The notes: generated by a model not told the origin, from the sequence alone. A stretch of 64,000 nucleotides of DNA from Burkholderia dolosa (GCF_902499135.1 NZ_CABVPR010000022.1:23009-87008); one strand, 5' to 3'; positions 9,432-19,106 are shown, numbered from the stretch's first letter. Program-made: numbers and translations.

Positions 9432-10271
9432 ATGAAGATCAAGCTGATCAATCCGAACACGACGCAGCGCATGACCGACGCGATGGGACGCTGCGCGCGC
9501 GAAGTCGCGGCGGCCGGCACCGAGATCGTCGCTGTGAGCCCGACGATGGGACCGCCGTCGATCGAAGGGTATTACGACGAGGCACTCGCGACACCGGGGC
9601 TGCTCGCCGAGATCGCGCAGGGCGAGCGTGACGGCTTCGACGCGTACGTGATCGCGTGCTTCGGCGACCCCGGCCTGTATGCGGCGCGCGAACTCGCGCG
9701 CGGGCCGGTGATCGGCATCGCGGAGGCCGCGATGCACGCGGCGAGCGTGCTCGCGCCCGGCTTCTCCGTCGTCACCACGCTCGCGCGCACCTGCGGGATG
9801 GCGTGGCATCTCGCGGAGCGCTACGGGATGAAGCGGTTCTGCCGCAACGTGCGCGCGACCGACGTCGCGGTGCTCGAACTCGACCGGCCGGGCTCGGCGG
9901 CGCGGCGGATCATCGTCGACGAATGCCGGCGCGCGCTCGACGAGGACGGCGCCGATGCGATCGTGCTCGGCTGCGCGGGCATGGCCGAGTTCGCGCACGA
10001 GATCGAGCAGCAGATCGGCGCGCCGGTGGTCGAAGGCGTGACGGCTGCCGTCAAGTGGGCCGAGGCGCTCGTGTCGCTGCGCCTCGCGACCGCGAAGCGC
10101 GGCGACTACGCACGGCCGCTCGCGAAGCGCTACGACGGCGAGTTCGCCCGCTTCAGCCCGCCCGGCGACGCGGCGAGCGAGCCGGCGGCCGCGGCAGCCG
10201 CCGCGCGCGGCGCAACCGTCGTCGCCGAGCCGGCGCCGGCTTTGCCGCGACCGCACATACACACCGTGTGA
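9432..10271 (+). CDS. Hydantoin/allantoin racemase of the Asp/Glu racemase superfamily
   Basis: The 279-residue protein begins MKIKLINPNTT and has the two catalytic cysteines of the family, Cys76 in VIACFGDPG and Cys181 in VLGCAGMAEF. These act as acid and base in cofactor-independent racemisation. In this context it most likely interconverts R- and S-allantoin so that both can be used by a stereospecific allantoinase, as HpxA does. The last 40 residues are an Ala/Pro-rich tail not needed for the fold. It is coupled to the NCS1 gene and followed, after 148 bp, by puuE. Confidence 0.88.
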   Translation: MKIKLINPNTTQRMTDAMGRCAREVAAAGTEIVAVSPTMGPPSIEGYYDEALATPGLLAEIAQGERDGFDAYVIACFGDPGLYAARELARGPVIGIAEAAMHAASVLAPGFSVVTTLARTCGMAWHLAERYGMKRFCRNVRATDVAVLELDRPGSAARRIIVDECRRALDEDGADAIVLGCAGMAEFAHEIEQQIGAPVVEGVTAAVKWAEALVSLRLATAKRGDYARPLAKRYDGEFARFSPPGDAASEPAAAAAAARGATVVAEPAPALPRPHIHTV

Positions 10272-10419
10272 CCTGCACTATCTGCGCCGCTGTATGGGCG
10301 CGTATGGGCGTTTTCGCTACACTGGGCCGTCATCGCATCGGCCCGCGCAGCGTGCTTCCGGCGCTGCGCGACCGATGCGAACCCATTATTTCCAGCCCGC
10401 TTTCGTCGCTTCTCGAACC

Positions 10420-11373
10420 ATGTCAAACGACTCCCGCTATCCTCGCGACCTGATCGGCTACGGCCGCCACCCGGTGCAGGCGAACTGGCCGGGGCGCGCC
10501 CGCGTCGCCGTGCAATTCGTGCTGAACTACGAAGAGGGCGGCGAGAACTGCGTGCTGCACGGCGACCCGGCTTCCGAGCAGTTCCTGTCGGAGATCGTCG
10601 GCGCGGCCGCGTACCCTGACCGCCACATGAGCATGGAGTCGATCTACGAATACGGTTCGCGGGCCGGCGTGTGGCGCATTCTGCGCGAGTTCGAAAAGCG
10701 CGCGCTGCCGCTGACGGTGTTCGGCGTCGGGATGGCGATCGAGCGCCACCCGGAGGTCGCGCGCGCGTTCGTCGAGCTCGGCCATGAAATCGCGTGTCAC
10801 GGCTGGCGCTGGATTCACTATCAGAACGTGACGCCCGAGCTCGAGGCCGAGCACATGCGGCTCGGGATGGAAGCGATCGAGCGCGTGACCGGCGTGCGTC
10901 CGCTCGGCTGGTATACGGGCCGCGACAGCCCGAACACGCATCGCCTCGTCGCCGAATACGGCGGCTTCCTGTACGACTCCGACTACTACGGCGACGACCT
11001 GCCGTTCTGGATGGACGTCGAGGTGTCGGGCGGCGGCACGTCGCCGCAGCTGATCGTCCCGTACACGCTCGACACGAACGACATGCGTTTCGCGACGCCG
11101 CAGGGCTTCAATACCGCCGACCATTTCTTCCATTACCTGCGCGACGCGTTCGACGTGCTGTACGAAGAGGGCGACGAAGCGCCGAAGATGCTGTCGATCG
11201 GCATGCACTGCCGGCTGCTCGGCCGGCCCGGCCGCTTCCGCGCGCTGCAGCGTTTCCTCGACCACATCGAGAAGCACGACCGCGTATGGGTGACGCGCCG
11301 TGTCGATATCGCGCGCCACTGGCGTGAACATCATCCGTATCAGCCCAATCATCGAAACGAAGGGAAAGCATGA
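10420..11373 (+). CDS. puuE: Allantoinase, PuuE type (polysaccharide-deacetylase fold)
   Basis: PuuE hydrolyses allantoin to allantoate. It belongs to the polysaccharide-deacetylase fold and is unrelated to the metal-dependent AllB allantoinase. The 317-residue protein shows the family's [31 protein letters not shown] and [14 protein letters not shown] blocks. The ATG at 10420 gives the expected length. Its stop overlaps the uraD start in an ATGA, so puuE and uraD are translationally coupled. In several bacteria puuE is next to uraD in the same way. Confidence 0.93.
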   Translation: MSNDSRYPRDLIGYGRHPVQANWPGRARVAVQFVLNYEEGGENCVLHGDPASEQFLSEIVGAAAYPDRHMSMESIYEYGSRAGVWRILREFEKRALPLTVFGVGMAIERHPEVARAFVELGHEIACHGWRWIHYQNVTPELEAEHMRLGMEAIERVTGVRPLGWYTGRDSPNTHRLVAEYGGFLYDSDYYGDDLPFWMDVEVSGGGTSPQLIVPYTLDTNDMRFATPQGFNTADHFFHYLRDAFDVLYEEGDEAPKMLSIGMHCRLLGRPGRFRALQRFLDHIEKHDRVWVTRRVDIARHWREHHPYQPNHRNEGKA

Positions 11374-11891
11374 AGGCGATGCGTTACACGTTGGAGCAAC
11401 TGAATGCGATGGCGCCGAGCGCGTTCGTCGCGGCGCTGTCGGGCATTTTCGAGCACTCGCCGTGGGTGGCGGAGCTCGCCGCCGCCGAGCGGCCGTTCGC
11501 GAGCATCGACGCGCTGCACGACACGATGTCGCGCGCGGTCGAAACGGCCGGCGAAGCACGCCAGCTCGCGCTGATCAACGCGCACCCGGAGTTGGCCGGC
11601 AAGGCGGCGGTGCGCGGCGAACTGACCGCCGAGTCGACGCGCGAGCAGAGCGGCGCGGGCCTCGACCAGTGCACGCAGGCAGAATTCGACAAGCTGCAGA
11701 CGCTGAACCGCACGTATCGCGAGAAGTTCGGCTTCCCGTTCATCCTCGCGGTGCGCGGCTACGACCGGCACGGCATCATCGCGAACTTCGAGCAGCGCGT
11801 GAATCATTCGCGCGCCGACGAGCTGCGCACGAGTCTCGACCAGATCTACCGGATCGCGCGCTTTCGCCTCGACGACCTGATCGACGCGTGA
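11370..11891 (+). CDS. uraD: OHCU decarboxylase
   Basis: UraD decarboxylates 2-oxo-4-hydroxy-4-carboxy-5-ureidoimidazoline to S-allantoin, the third step after urate. The 173-residue protein has the catalytic His72 in [11 protein letters not shown], the SGAGLDQCT block at 94-102 and [14 protein letters not shown] near the end, all family hallmarks. Its start overlaps the puuE stop by 4 bp and 62 bp separate it from alc. Together with uraH and puuD, found on the other strand nearby, it completes urate-to-allantoin conversion. Confidence 0.94.
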   Translation: MKAMRYTLEQLNAMAPSAFVAALSGIFEHSPWVAELAAAERPFASIDALHDTMSRAVETAGEARQLALINAHPELAGKAAVRGELTAESTREQSGAGLDQCTQAEFDKLQTLNRTYREKFGFPFILAVRGYDRHGIIANFEQRVNHSRADELRTSLDQIYRIARFRLDDLIDA

Positions 11892-11953
11892 CACCGCACA
11901 CGGCTTGCTGCGCCGCGGCGGGCCGCTTCGCCTCATTGAAACAAGGAAACATC

Positions 11954-12967
11954 ATGGCTCTTCCGCTTCTCGATCCCGATGCCCCCGAATTCACGCGGCG
12001 CTACGTGAACCTCGCCGATCCGCGTCTCGGTGCGCACGCGCTCGAAGCCAGCGACGATTTCTTCGCGCCGAAGGAGCGCATGCTGAACCCCGAGCCCGCA
12101 GTGTTCATTCCCGGCAAGTATGACGACCACGGCAAGTGGATGGACGGCTGGGAGACGCGCCGCAAGCGCACGACCGGCTACGACTGGTGCATCGTGAAGC
12201 TCGCGCGCCCGGGCGTGATCAAGGGCTTCGATATCGACACGAGCCACTTCACCGGCAACTTCCCGCCGGCCGCGTCGGTCGAGGCCGCGTACGTCGCCGA
12301 CGGCGTGCCGACGCATGCGACCGAGTGGGTCGAGATCGTGCCGTCGACGACGCTGCAGGGCAACAGCCATCACTACATCGAAGCGCACGACGCACGCGCG
12401 TTCACGCATCTGCGCCTGAACATCTACCCGGACGGCGGCATCGCGCGCCTGCGCGTGTATGGTCAGCCGCAGCTCGACTGGGCCGGCGCGAGCGCGACCG
12501 AGCAGTTCGATCTCGCCGCGATGGAGAACGGCGGGTACATCGTCGCGGCGAACAACCAGCACTTCGGTGCCGCGTCGAACCTGCTGCTGCCGGGCCGCGG
12601 CGTGAACATGGGTGACGGCTGGGAGACGCGTCGTCGCCGCGAGCCGGGCAACGACTGGGCGATCGTCGCGCTCGCGCAGCCGGGCGTGATTCGCCGGATC
12701 GAAGTCGACACCGCATTCTTCAAGGGCAACTATCCGGACCGCTGCTCGATCCAGGCCGCGTACGTATCGGGCGGCACCGACAGCTCGCTGATCACGCAGT
12801 CGATGTTCTGGCCGACGCTGCTCGGCGAGCAGAAGCTGCAGATGGACAAGCAGCACTATTTCGAACGCGAAATCGAGTCGCTCGGCCCGGTCACGCACGT
12901 GCGGCTGAACATCATTCCCGACGGCGGCGTGTCGCGGCTGCGCCTGTGGGGGACGCTCGACAAATGA
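11954..12967 (+). CDS. alc: Allantoicase
   Basis: Allantoicase splits allantoate into ureidoglycolate and urea. The 337-residue protein consists of two similar jelly-roll repeats, each with DGWETRR, a DW.IV.LA.PGVI strand and a D(T/S).(H/F)F.GN(F/Y)P block, at about residues 60-100 and 220-260. The ATG at 11954 is preceded by AAGGAA. Its stop overlaps the start of allA by 4 bp, so the last two steps are translationally coupled. Confidence 0.95.
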   Translation: MALPLLDPDAPEFTRRYVNLADPRLGAHALEASDDFFAPKERMLNPEPAVFIPGKYDDHGKWMDGWETRRKRTTGYDWCIVKLARPGVIKGFDIDTSHFTGNFPPAASVEAAYVADGVPTHATEWVEIVPSTTLQGNSHHYIEAHDARAFTHLRLNIYPDGGIARLRVYGQPQLDWAGASATEQFDLAAMENGGYIVAANNQHFGAASNLLLPGRGVNMGDGWETRRRREPGNDWAIVALAQPGVIRRIEVDTAFFKGNYPDRCSIQAAYVSGGTDSSLITQSMFWPTLLGEQKLQMDKQHYFEREIESLGPVTHVRLNIIPDGGVSRLRLWGTLDK

Positions 12968-13476
12968 AGACGCTCGCCATCGAACCGCTGACCAAGGCCG
13001 CGTTTGCGCCGTTCGGCGACGTGATCGAGACGGAAGGGGCGAAGCAGATTCCGATCAATCTCGGCACGACGATCCGTTTTCACGATCTCGCGAAGATCGA
13101 CGTGACCGACGCAGGCGGGCGCACGCTCGTCAATCTGTTCCGCGGCCAGCCGCGCACGCTGCCGTTCGAGGTGAAGATGCTCGAGCGGCATCCGCTCGGC
13201 AGCCAGGCGTTCATTCCGCTGAACGACCGGCCGTATCTGGTCGTCGTTGCGCCGGCCGGCGATCTCGATCCGTCGAAGATCCGCGCGTTCGTGACGAGCG
13301 GCTGGCAGGGCGTCAACTATGCGAAGGGCGTGTGGCATCACCCGCTGATCGCGCTCGGCGAAGTCAGCGACTTCATCGTCGTCGATCGCGGCGGCGACGG
13401 GCTGAACCTGAACGAGCAGGATCTGCCCGAATCGTTGTGGCTCACCGAGGATGCGCTCGACGCGGTGACGGCCTGA
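12964..13476 (+). CDS. allA: Ureidoglycolate lyase
   Basis: AllA cleaves S-ureidoglycolate to glyoxylate and urea, ending the ureide branch. The 170-residue cupin-fold protein begins [20 protein letters not shown] and contains [14 protein letters not shown] and [13 protein letters not shown], motifs that carry the active-site residues of this family. It overlaps alc by 4 bp and is followed within 30 bp by a strong terminator, marking the operon end. Glyoxylate made here could feed the glycerate route through the GlxR-like and GlxK enzymes found elsewhere in the window. Confidence 0.94.
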   Translation: MKTLAIEPLTKAAFAPFGDVIETEGAKQIPINLGTTIRFHDLAKIDVTDAGGRTLVNLFRGQPRTLPFEVKMLERHPLGSQAFIPLNDRPYLVVVAPAGDLDPSKIRAFVTSGWQGVNYAKGVWHHPLIALGEVSDFIVVDRGGDGLNLNEQDLPESLWLTEDALDAVTA

Positions 13477-13504
13477 GCCGCCGTTCGTCGCAGTGCGATA
13501 CAGG

Positions 13505-13531
13505 AACCCGCGCGATTCGCGCGGGTTTTTT
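13505..13531 (+). terminator. Intrinsic terminator of the ureide operon
   Basis: AACCCGCGCG-ATT-CGCGCGGGTT is a perfect 10-bp stem with a three-base loop and six T residues, 29 bp after allA. Confidence 0.95.
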
Positions 13532-13744
13532 CATGTGCGCCGTGCGCGTTTCACGGTGCTGCGAGTGCTGCGAGCGGTTCCCGTTCGTACGCGCGATGCG
13601 GTAGCGCGACGAGCGGCTGCGCGTCGGGTCGCGTCGCGTTGCGGAACCGGCGCAGCGCGATGCCGGGCGTGCGCGCGTTCGTCACGACGGTATCGGCCAT
13701 CGGCTGCAGAGCGCGCGACGTCGCTTTGGGATCGGCTACGCGGT

Positions 13745-14161
13745 GCCGGGGCGAGCGAGCTGCCGGCGCACGATGTGCGCTTCGACATCGGCGAAACGCT
13801 GCGCAACATGCTCGGCCGGATGGATTGCGAAGACGTCGACGGTGTGACGTCGCCGCGCTGGCCCGAGTGGATGGCAGCGACCGGCATCGACGATTTCGAC
13901 GGCGACCGCTGCGTCGCATCGCCGAATCCGCGCGATGTCGTGCAGGCGGTGACGGATGGCGCGGAGGTCGCTCTCGCGGAGCCTTAGATGCCCGCGTGCG
14001 AGTTCGCGGCGGACTCCACGCCTTGTTCGACGTCGGTGCGGCGGTGGCGTGCCGCGTCATGTATCACGTGCTGTATCCGGGGCGCTTGCGACGATTGGCG
14101 CATCGTCGCGTTGCGCGACCGGCTCCGGGATCAAGTCGCGCTGGCGCCGGCACCGACGTGA
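13745..14161 (+). pseudogene. Decayed LysR-type regulator remnant, C-terminal half only
   Basis: Pieces of a GcvA-like LysR effector domain can be read in order but in two frames. One frame gives WPEWMAATGIDDFDG and PNPRDVVQAVTDGAEVAL up to a TAG at 13985-13987. Another frame gives CRVMYHVLYPG up to about 14082. The first frame resumes with DDWRIVALRDRLRDQ and ends in TGA at 14159. This order matches the usual C-terminal plan of such regulators (W..WL.AAG, LQAA.DG.GVAL, YYLVYP, FRDWL). No helix-turn-helix half is present upstream. Truncation plus a stop and frameshifts make it non-functional. The match is by eye. Confidence 0.55.
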
Positions 14162-14243
14162 GCGTCGCGGGGCCTGCGCGCGGCGTGTCGGCTGCGTACG
14201 GCGCGACACCTTTGAACCGCATTCGCAGCCGTTCGCAGCAGGC

Positions 14244-14269
14244 AAAAAAACGGGCCCGTTTCCGGGCCC
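14244..14269 (-). terminator. Intrinsic terminator of the uraH-puuD operon
   Basis: On the minus strand GGGCCCG-GAAA-CGGGCCC is followed by a run of seven T residues. It lies about 50 bp past the puuD stop. Confidence 0.9.
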
Positions 14270-14318
14270 CGAGAACGAAGCGGATCGCGCCGGACATCGC
14301 CGCCCGGCGCACGGCGGC

Positions 14319-15512
14319 TTACTTCACCGCGCCGCCCTCGAACCACGCGGCGAGCTTCGTGCGCTCGTCGTCGGTCATGTGCGTGACGTTGCCGATCGGC
14401 ATCGTCTTCAGCCGCACGGCCTGTTCGTAGATGCGCTGCGCGTTCTTCGACACTTCGTCGGGCGTGTCGAACATCACGCCGGCGGGCGCGCTGCCCATCA
14501 GCGTCGGCTTCGACGAGTGACACTCGACGCAGCGCTGCTGCAGGATCGGCATGATGTCCTTGACCGCGATCTTCGGCGCATTCGCGGCCTGCGCTTCCGA
14601 TGCGACCGGCTTCGGCATCGTCCACACCAGCGCGCCGGCCATCAGCGCGACGCCGCCGAGCGGCAGATACCACAGCTGCTGCCCGCGGTGACGCATCACG
14701 AAGAACTGGCGGATCAGCGCGCCGGCCAGCATGATCAGCACGAGCACGACCCAGTTGTACTGGTTCGCGTACGTCATCGCGTAGTGGTTCGACAGCATCG
14801 CGAACACGACGGGCAGCGTGAAGTACGTGTTGTGCACGGAGCGCTGCTTGCCGCGCTTGCCGTAGATCGGATTCGGCTCTTCGCCCTTGAGCATCTTGTC
14901 GACCATCTTGCGCTGGCCGGGGATGATCACGAAGAACACGTTGGCCGACATGATCGTCGCGAGCATCGCGCCGACGATCAGATACGCGGCGCGGCCGGCG
15001 AAGATGTGGCACGCGAGATACGCGGCGACGACGACATAGATGCCCACGCAGATCCCGAGCACGCGATCGTTGGTGCCGAGCATGCGGCACAGCGAGTCGT
15101 AGACGATCCAGCCGGCCATCAGGAAGCCGAGCGCGGACGCGACCGCGACCACCGGCCCCATGTCGAGCACGCTCCTGTCGATCAGATACGTGTTCGGCGC
15201 GAGCAGGTACAGCACGAAGAACAGCGCAAAGCCCGACATCCACGTCGTATACGACGGCCACTTCGACCAGTGCAGGTCTTCCGGCATCTCGGGCGGCGCG
15301 ACCGTGTACTTCTGCATGTTGTAGAAGCCGCCGCCGTGCACGTGCCACAGTTCGCCGAACACGCCGCGCTTGCGCTGGTTCGCGTCGGTCGGCGGCTTCA
15401 GGCTGTTGTCGAGCGCGACGAAATAGAACGACTCGCCGATCCACGCGATCGCCGCGATGACGTGCAGCCATCGCAGCGCGAGGTTCAGCCAGTCGGTGAT
15501 GAAGCCTTCCAT
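14319..15512 (-). CDS. puuD: Membrane urate hydroxylase with C-terminal cytochrome c domain
   Basis: PuuD oxidises urate to 5-hydroxyisourate at the membrane and passes electrons to its own cytochrome c domain. The 397-residue protein has eight or so membrane segments beginning LRWLHVIAAIAWIGESFYF, the HNTYFTLPVVFAMLSNHYA block, and a soluble C-terminal domain with haem motif CVECH at 328-332. The ATG at 15512 is preceded by GGAGGAG. It lies 53 bp downstream of uraH on the same strand, and a terminator follows. It replaces soluble uricase or HpxO, neither of which is seen here. Confidence 0.94.
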   Translation of the reverse strand: MEGFITDWLNLALRWLHVIAAIAWIGESFYFVALDNSLKPPTDANQRKRGVFGELWHVHGGGFYNMQKYTVAPPEMPEDLHWSKWPSYTTWMSGFALFFVLYLLAPNTYLIDRSVLDMGPVVAVASALGFLMAGWIVYDSLCRMLGTNDRVLGICVGIYVVVAAYLACHIFAGRAAYLIVGAMLATIMSANVFFVIIPGQRKMVDKMLKGEEPNPIYGKRGKQRSVHNTYFTLPVVFAMLSNHYAMTYANQYNWVVLVLIMLAGALIRQFFVMRHRGQQLWYLPLGGVALMAGALVWTMPKPVASEAQAANAPKIAVKDIMPILQQRCVECHSSKPTLMGSAPAGVMFDTPDEVSKNAQRIYEQAVRLKTMPIGNVTHMTDDERTKLAAWFEGGAVK

Positions 15513-15565
15513 GAAACTCCTCCAGACTCGGATCGTTGTGTTGATGCGGGCAGCCGATGCGTGTG

Positions 15566-15919
15566 TCAGCTGCCGCGATACGTGCTGTACGACCACGGCG
15601 ATACCAGCAGCGGCACGTGGTAGTGGGCGGCCGGATCGGCAATGCCGAAGCGCAGCACGACGCGATCGACGAAACGGGGTTCGGGCACTTTCACGCCGAG
15701 CGATGCGAAGTAGTCGCCGGCATGGAATACCAGCTCGTATTCGCCGGCGGCGAACGCGGCGCCTTCGAGCAGCGGCTCGTCGCAGCGTCCGTCGCTATTG
15801 GTCTGCACGGTCTTGAGCGCGCGGCGCGATTCGCCGTCCAGCGCGTAGAGTTCCACCTTGAGCGCGGCGCCGGGACGACCGTGCGCCGTATCGAGTACGT
15901 GGGTAGTGAGCTTTCCCAT
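15566..15919 (-). CDS. uraH: 5-Hydroxyisourate hydrolase (transthyretin-like)
   Basis: UraH hydrolyses 5-hydroxyisourate to OHCU, the step between PuuD and UraD. The 117-residue protein has the family's N-terminal LTTHVLDTAHGRPG with catalytic His7, and ends with the diagnostic tetrapeptide YRGS. The ATG at 15919 follows AAGGA. It is the first gene of a two-gene unit with puuD. Confidence 0.96.
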   Translation of the reverse strand: MGKLTTHVLDTAHGRPGAALKVELYALDGESRRALKTVQTNSDGRCDEPLLEGAAFAAGEYELVFHAGDYFASLGVKVPEPRFVDRVVLRFGIADPAAHYHVPLLVSPWSYSTYRGS

Positions 15920-16422
15920 TCGCAATTGTCCTTGTGTGAATGCGAGGTTCGGCGGCGGCTCGATCCAATGACAGTGCGGCGGATCGAGGCTCCACGTCAC
16001 GTGGCTACATACCCGTCGGCGAAGTTGAAGCGAGCGCCGTGCAGGCATTGTAAAAAGGTTCGCCGCGCAAATACGGGCGCGATATCGAAGATAATGCGCC
16101 GCGCATGAACGCGTGTCGATGGCGGCGCGAACGCGCGGCGGCCGGCGCCGCGGGCACCGGCAAAGCCGTGCGGCGCGCCATATCGAAACCGTGAAGGACG
16201 GTATGTCGGCCCGCGCATTGTGCGCGGCGCACGCTTGCGCGATCCTCGCGCCGTGCACGTCGGCCGCCGGCCGGCGCGCACCCCGAAGACGGCGGGCACG
16301 CCGGGTAACCGGGCCAGTGCGTTCGAACGGACGCAGGCACCGGAGCGTGCCGCGCATCGGCGTTCGAACGGCTTTGTGACCGTTCCCGGGCGAGCCCGGG
16401 AGCACACCGACGCGGAGAACGC
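15920..16422. other. Divergent control region between uraH and the 8-oxoguanine deaminase gene
   Basis: No gene is seen in these 503 bp. They hold two identical 12-bp repeats with palindromic cores at 16319-16330 and 16360-16371, and a hairpin TCCCGGG-CGAG-CCCGGGA at 16384-16401 close to the downstream ribosome binding site. The stretch from 16200 to 16320 is rich in short GC hairpins and may be a structured leader. Confidence 0.5.
16319..16371. promoter_or_regulatory. Twin CGTTCGAACG palindromes, candidate operator pair
   Basis: GCGTTCGAACGG occurs at 16319-16330 and again at 16360-16371. Each copy contains the perfect 10-bp palindrome CGTTCGAACG. They are offset by 41 bp, close to four helical turns, so a bound pair of dimers would face the same side. 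The pair lies 52 bp upstream of the 8-oxoguanine deaminase start. Confidence 0.45.
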
Positions 16423-17835
16423 ATGAACCTCGAGCAGCACGGCGGCGCACGCGCGCCGCACGCCTTCCCATCCCGCCCGAAAACCCTGCTGGTCAAGCAT
16501 GCCGACGTGCTCGTGACCATGGACGACGCGCGCCGCGAGTTGCGCGATGCGGGGCTTTACATCGAAGACAACCGGATCGTCGCGGTGGGCCCGAGCGCCG
16601 AATTGCCCGACACGGCCGACGAAGTGCTCGACCTGCGCGGCCACGTCGTGATCCCCGGGCTCGTGAACACGCACCACCACATGTATCAGAGCCTCACGCG
16701 CGCGGTGCCGGCCGCGCAGAACGCCGAGCTGTTCGGCTGGCTCACGAGCCTGTACCGGATCTGGGCGCATCTGACGCCGGAGATGATCGAGGTGTCGACG
16801 CTCACCGCGATGGCCGAACTGCTGCAGTCGGGCTGCACGACGTCGAGCGATCATCTGTATATCTATCCGAACGGCAGCCGGCTCGACGACAGCATCGCCG
16901 CCGCGCAGCGGATCGGCATGCGTTTCCACGCGAGCCGCGGCGCGATGAGTGTCGGGCAGCGTGACGGCGGGCTGCCGCCCGACTCGGTCGTCGAGCGCGA
17001 AGCCGACATCCTGCGCGACGCGCAGCGGCTGATCGAGACCTATCACGACGAAGGCCGCTACGCGATGCTGCGCGTCGTCGTCGCGCCGTGCTCGCCGTTT
17101 TCGGTGAGCCGCGGGCTGATGCGCGACGCCGCCGAGCTTGCACGCGCATACCGCGTGTCGTTGCATACGCATCTGGCCGAGAACGTCAACGACATCGCGT
17201 ACAGCCGCGACAGGTTCGGAATGACGCCGGCCGAGTATGCGGAGGATCTCGGCTGGGTCGGCCACGACGTGTGGCATGCGCACTGCGTGCAGCTCGACGA
17301 CGCCGGTATCGGCCTGTTCGCGCGCACCGGCACCGGTGTCGCGCACTGTCCGTGCTCGAACATGCGGCTCGCGTCCGGGATCGCGCCGGTGAAGAAGATG
17401 CGGCTGGCCGGCGTGCCGGTCGGCCTGGGCGTCGACGGCTCCGCGTCGAACGACGGCGCGCAGATGATCGCGGAAGTGCGTCAGGCGCTGCTGCTGCAGC
17501 GCGTCGGCTTCGGCCCCGATGCGATGACCGCGCGCGAAGCGCTCGAGATCGCGACGCTCGGCGGCGCGAAGGTGCTGAACCGCGACGACATCGGCGCATT
17601 GAAGCCCGGCATGGCCGCCGATTTCGCGGCGTTCGATCTGCGTCAGCCGCTGTTCGCCGGCGCGCTGCACGATCCGGTTGCCGCGCTCGTATTCTGCGCG
17701 CCGTCGCAGAGCGCGTACACGGTCGTGAACGGCAAGGTCGTCGTGCGGGAAGGGCGGCTCGCGACGCTCGATTTGCCGCCGGTCATCGAGCGGCACAACG
17801 CGCTGGCGAAAGCGCTCGTCGAAGCGTCGCGCTGA
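16423..17835 (+). CDS. 8-Oxoguanine deaminase (amidohydrolase superfamily)
   Basis: The 470-residue protein has the zinc-binding NTHHHMYQSLTRAVP motif, with His84 and His86, a metal His in LHTHLAENVND, and the catalytic Asp in LGVDGSASND. The pattern fits the 8-oxoguanine/isoguanine deaminase branch near atrazine chlorohydrolase TrzN/AtzB rather than GuaD proper. Deaminating 8-oxoguanine yields urate, which PuuD, encoded close by, can then use. This links damaged-base salvage to the ureide route. Divergence from uraH and the neighbouring LysR gene support shared control. Guanine deaminase activity is the main alternative. Confidence 0.85.
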   Translation: MNLEQHGGARAPHAFPSRPKTLLVKHADVLVTMDDARRELRDAGLYIEDNRIVAVGPSAELPDTADEVLDLRGHVVIPGLVNTHHHMYQSLTRAVPAAQNAELFGWLTSLYRIWAHLTPEMIEVSTLTAMAELLQSGCTTSSDHLYIYPNGSRLDDSIAAAQRIGMRFHASRGAMSVGQRDGGLPPDSVVEREADILRDAQRLIETYHDEGRYAMLRVVVAPCSPFSVSRGLMRDAAELARAYRVSLHTHLAENVNDIAYSRDRFGMTPAEYAEDLGWVGHDVWHAHCVQLDDAGIGLFARTGTGVAHCPCSNMRLASGIAPVKKMRLAGVPVGLGVDGSASNDGAQMIAEVRQALLLQRVGFGPDAMTAREALEIATLGGAKVLNRDDIGALKPGMAADFAAFDLRQPLFAGALHDPVAALVFCAPSQSAYTVVNGKVVVREGRLATLDLPPVIERHNALAKALVEASR

Positions 17836-17957
17836 CGTTGACGCATTGACGCATTGACGCGGCGGCGCGCGCATCGTCGCGCGCTCAGCCGGTCGGCGGC
17901 CACCGGCGGCTGCACGCCCGGCGCGCGCTGCGCGACAGCGCGCCGTCCCCGTCGCCG

Positions 17958-18887
17958 TTACGACTCGATCAGCGTGCGGGTCGCTTCGGCGACGAGACTG
18001 CGCAGCCAGCGCACCTCGTCCGAGTAGTGGCAGCGCTCGTGCCACAGCTGGTAATACTGCATCGGCGGGAAGTCGAGCGGCGCCGGCACGACCGACAGCG
18101 GCAGGAACTTCGCGTAGTGGTCGGCGAACAGCCGCGTCGTCGTGAAGATCAGGTCCGACTTCACGAGCACGTACGGCGCGAGGTTGAAGTACGGCAGCGT
18201 GACGACCACGTGACGCTTGAGCCGCTCGCGGGCGAGATGCACGTCGATCGCGCCGCGCTGGCCGACCGAATACGGTGTCGGCGCGAGATGCGGCGCGTTC
18301 AGATACTGATCGAGCGTGAGGCCGCCGCGTTTCGCGAACGGATGCGTGTTGCTCATCAGGCAGACGATCTCGTCGACGAACAGGTTCGACAGATGCAGCT
18401 GTTCGGGCGGCTCCGGCCAGTTGCCGACGACGATGTCGAGCTTGCCGTCCTCGAGCGCGAGCTCGTAGTCGAACGCCGGCCCGAGCGAATGGAATTCGAG
18501 CGTCGCGTTCGGCGCGGCCTGGCGGAAGCGCTCGACGACCGTCGGCACGAACAGCACGTTCAGGTAGTCGGGGCAGCCGATCCGGTAGCAGCGGATCGAC
18601 GTGGCCGGGTCGAAACTGTGCTGCTGGAACTTGATGCGCTCGATTTCCCGCAGCGCGTTCTGTACCGGTTCGAGCAGGCGCAGCCCGTACTCGGTCGGCA
18701 CCATGCCGGACTTGCCGCGCACGAGCAGCGGGTCGCCGGTGATGTCGCGCAGCCGGCGCAGTGCGGCGCTGATCGCCGGTTGCGACTGGTTCAGTTTGAC
18801 GGCCGCGCGCGTGACGCTGCGCTCCATCAACAAGGTGTGCAAGACGCGCAAGAGGTACGTGTCGATCGCCTCGCGTTGCTGACTCAT
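17958..18887 (-). CDS. LysR-type transcriptional regulator
   Basis: The 309-residue protein has an N-terminal helix-turn-helix (RSVTRAAVKLNQSQPAISAALRRL within residues 20-50, given here as a family landmark) and a LysR effector domain from about residue 95. It resembles the NodD/SyrM-like branch often found beside purine genes. It converges with the 8-oxoguanine deaminase gene, 122 bp away. Its targets are likely in the purine region, but no site can be assigned with confidence. The ATG at 18887 follows CGGAG. Confidence 0.9.
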   Translation of the reverse strand: MSQQREAIDTYLLRVLHTLLMERSVTRAAVKLNQSQPAISAALRRLRDITGDPLLVRGKSGMVPTEYGLRLLEPVQNALREIERIKFQQHSFDPATSIRCYRIGCPDYLNVLFVPTVVERFRQAAPNATLEFHSLGPAFDYELALEDGKLDIVVGNWPEPPEQLHLSNLFVDEIVCLMSNTHPFAKRGGLTLDQYLNAPHLAPTPYSVGQRGAIDVHLARERLKRHVVVTLPYFNLAPYVLVKSDLIFTTTRLFADHYAKFLPLSVVPAPLDFPPMQYYQLWHERCHYSDEVRWLRSLVAEATRTLIES

Positions 18888-19106
18888 GATTTCTCCGTTT
18901 ATATGTCCAGGCTGATCGAGGGGGTGTAGGGGTATATGGTTTTTAATATGAACGAAAATCACCGTCAAGGGATGGATACCCGCACGCGGCGGCCGGCAGC
19001 GCGTCTGCGTGCAGTTTGAGCAGTCGGAGAAAGCAGCGCGCACGGCGCCCCGGCGGATGCGCGATGCGCATCCGTTCGTCGTACGCGGAGCGACGCGGCG
19101 CGCGCG

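Noticed and set aside
13551-14060. A minus-strand protein opposite the LysR remnant
   Set aside because: It is Arg-rich with no recognisable fold, has no ribosome binding site, and lies over a region better explained by the decayed LysR gene.
16190-16422. A purine or xanthine riboswitch before the 8-oxoguanine deaminase gene
   Set aside because: The leader has several GC hairpins, but I could not match it to a known riboswitch consensus by eye. A covariance-model search would be decisive.
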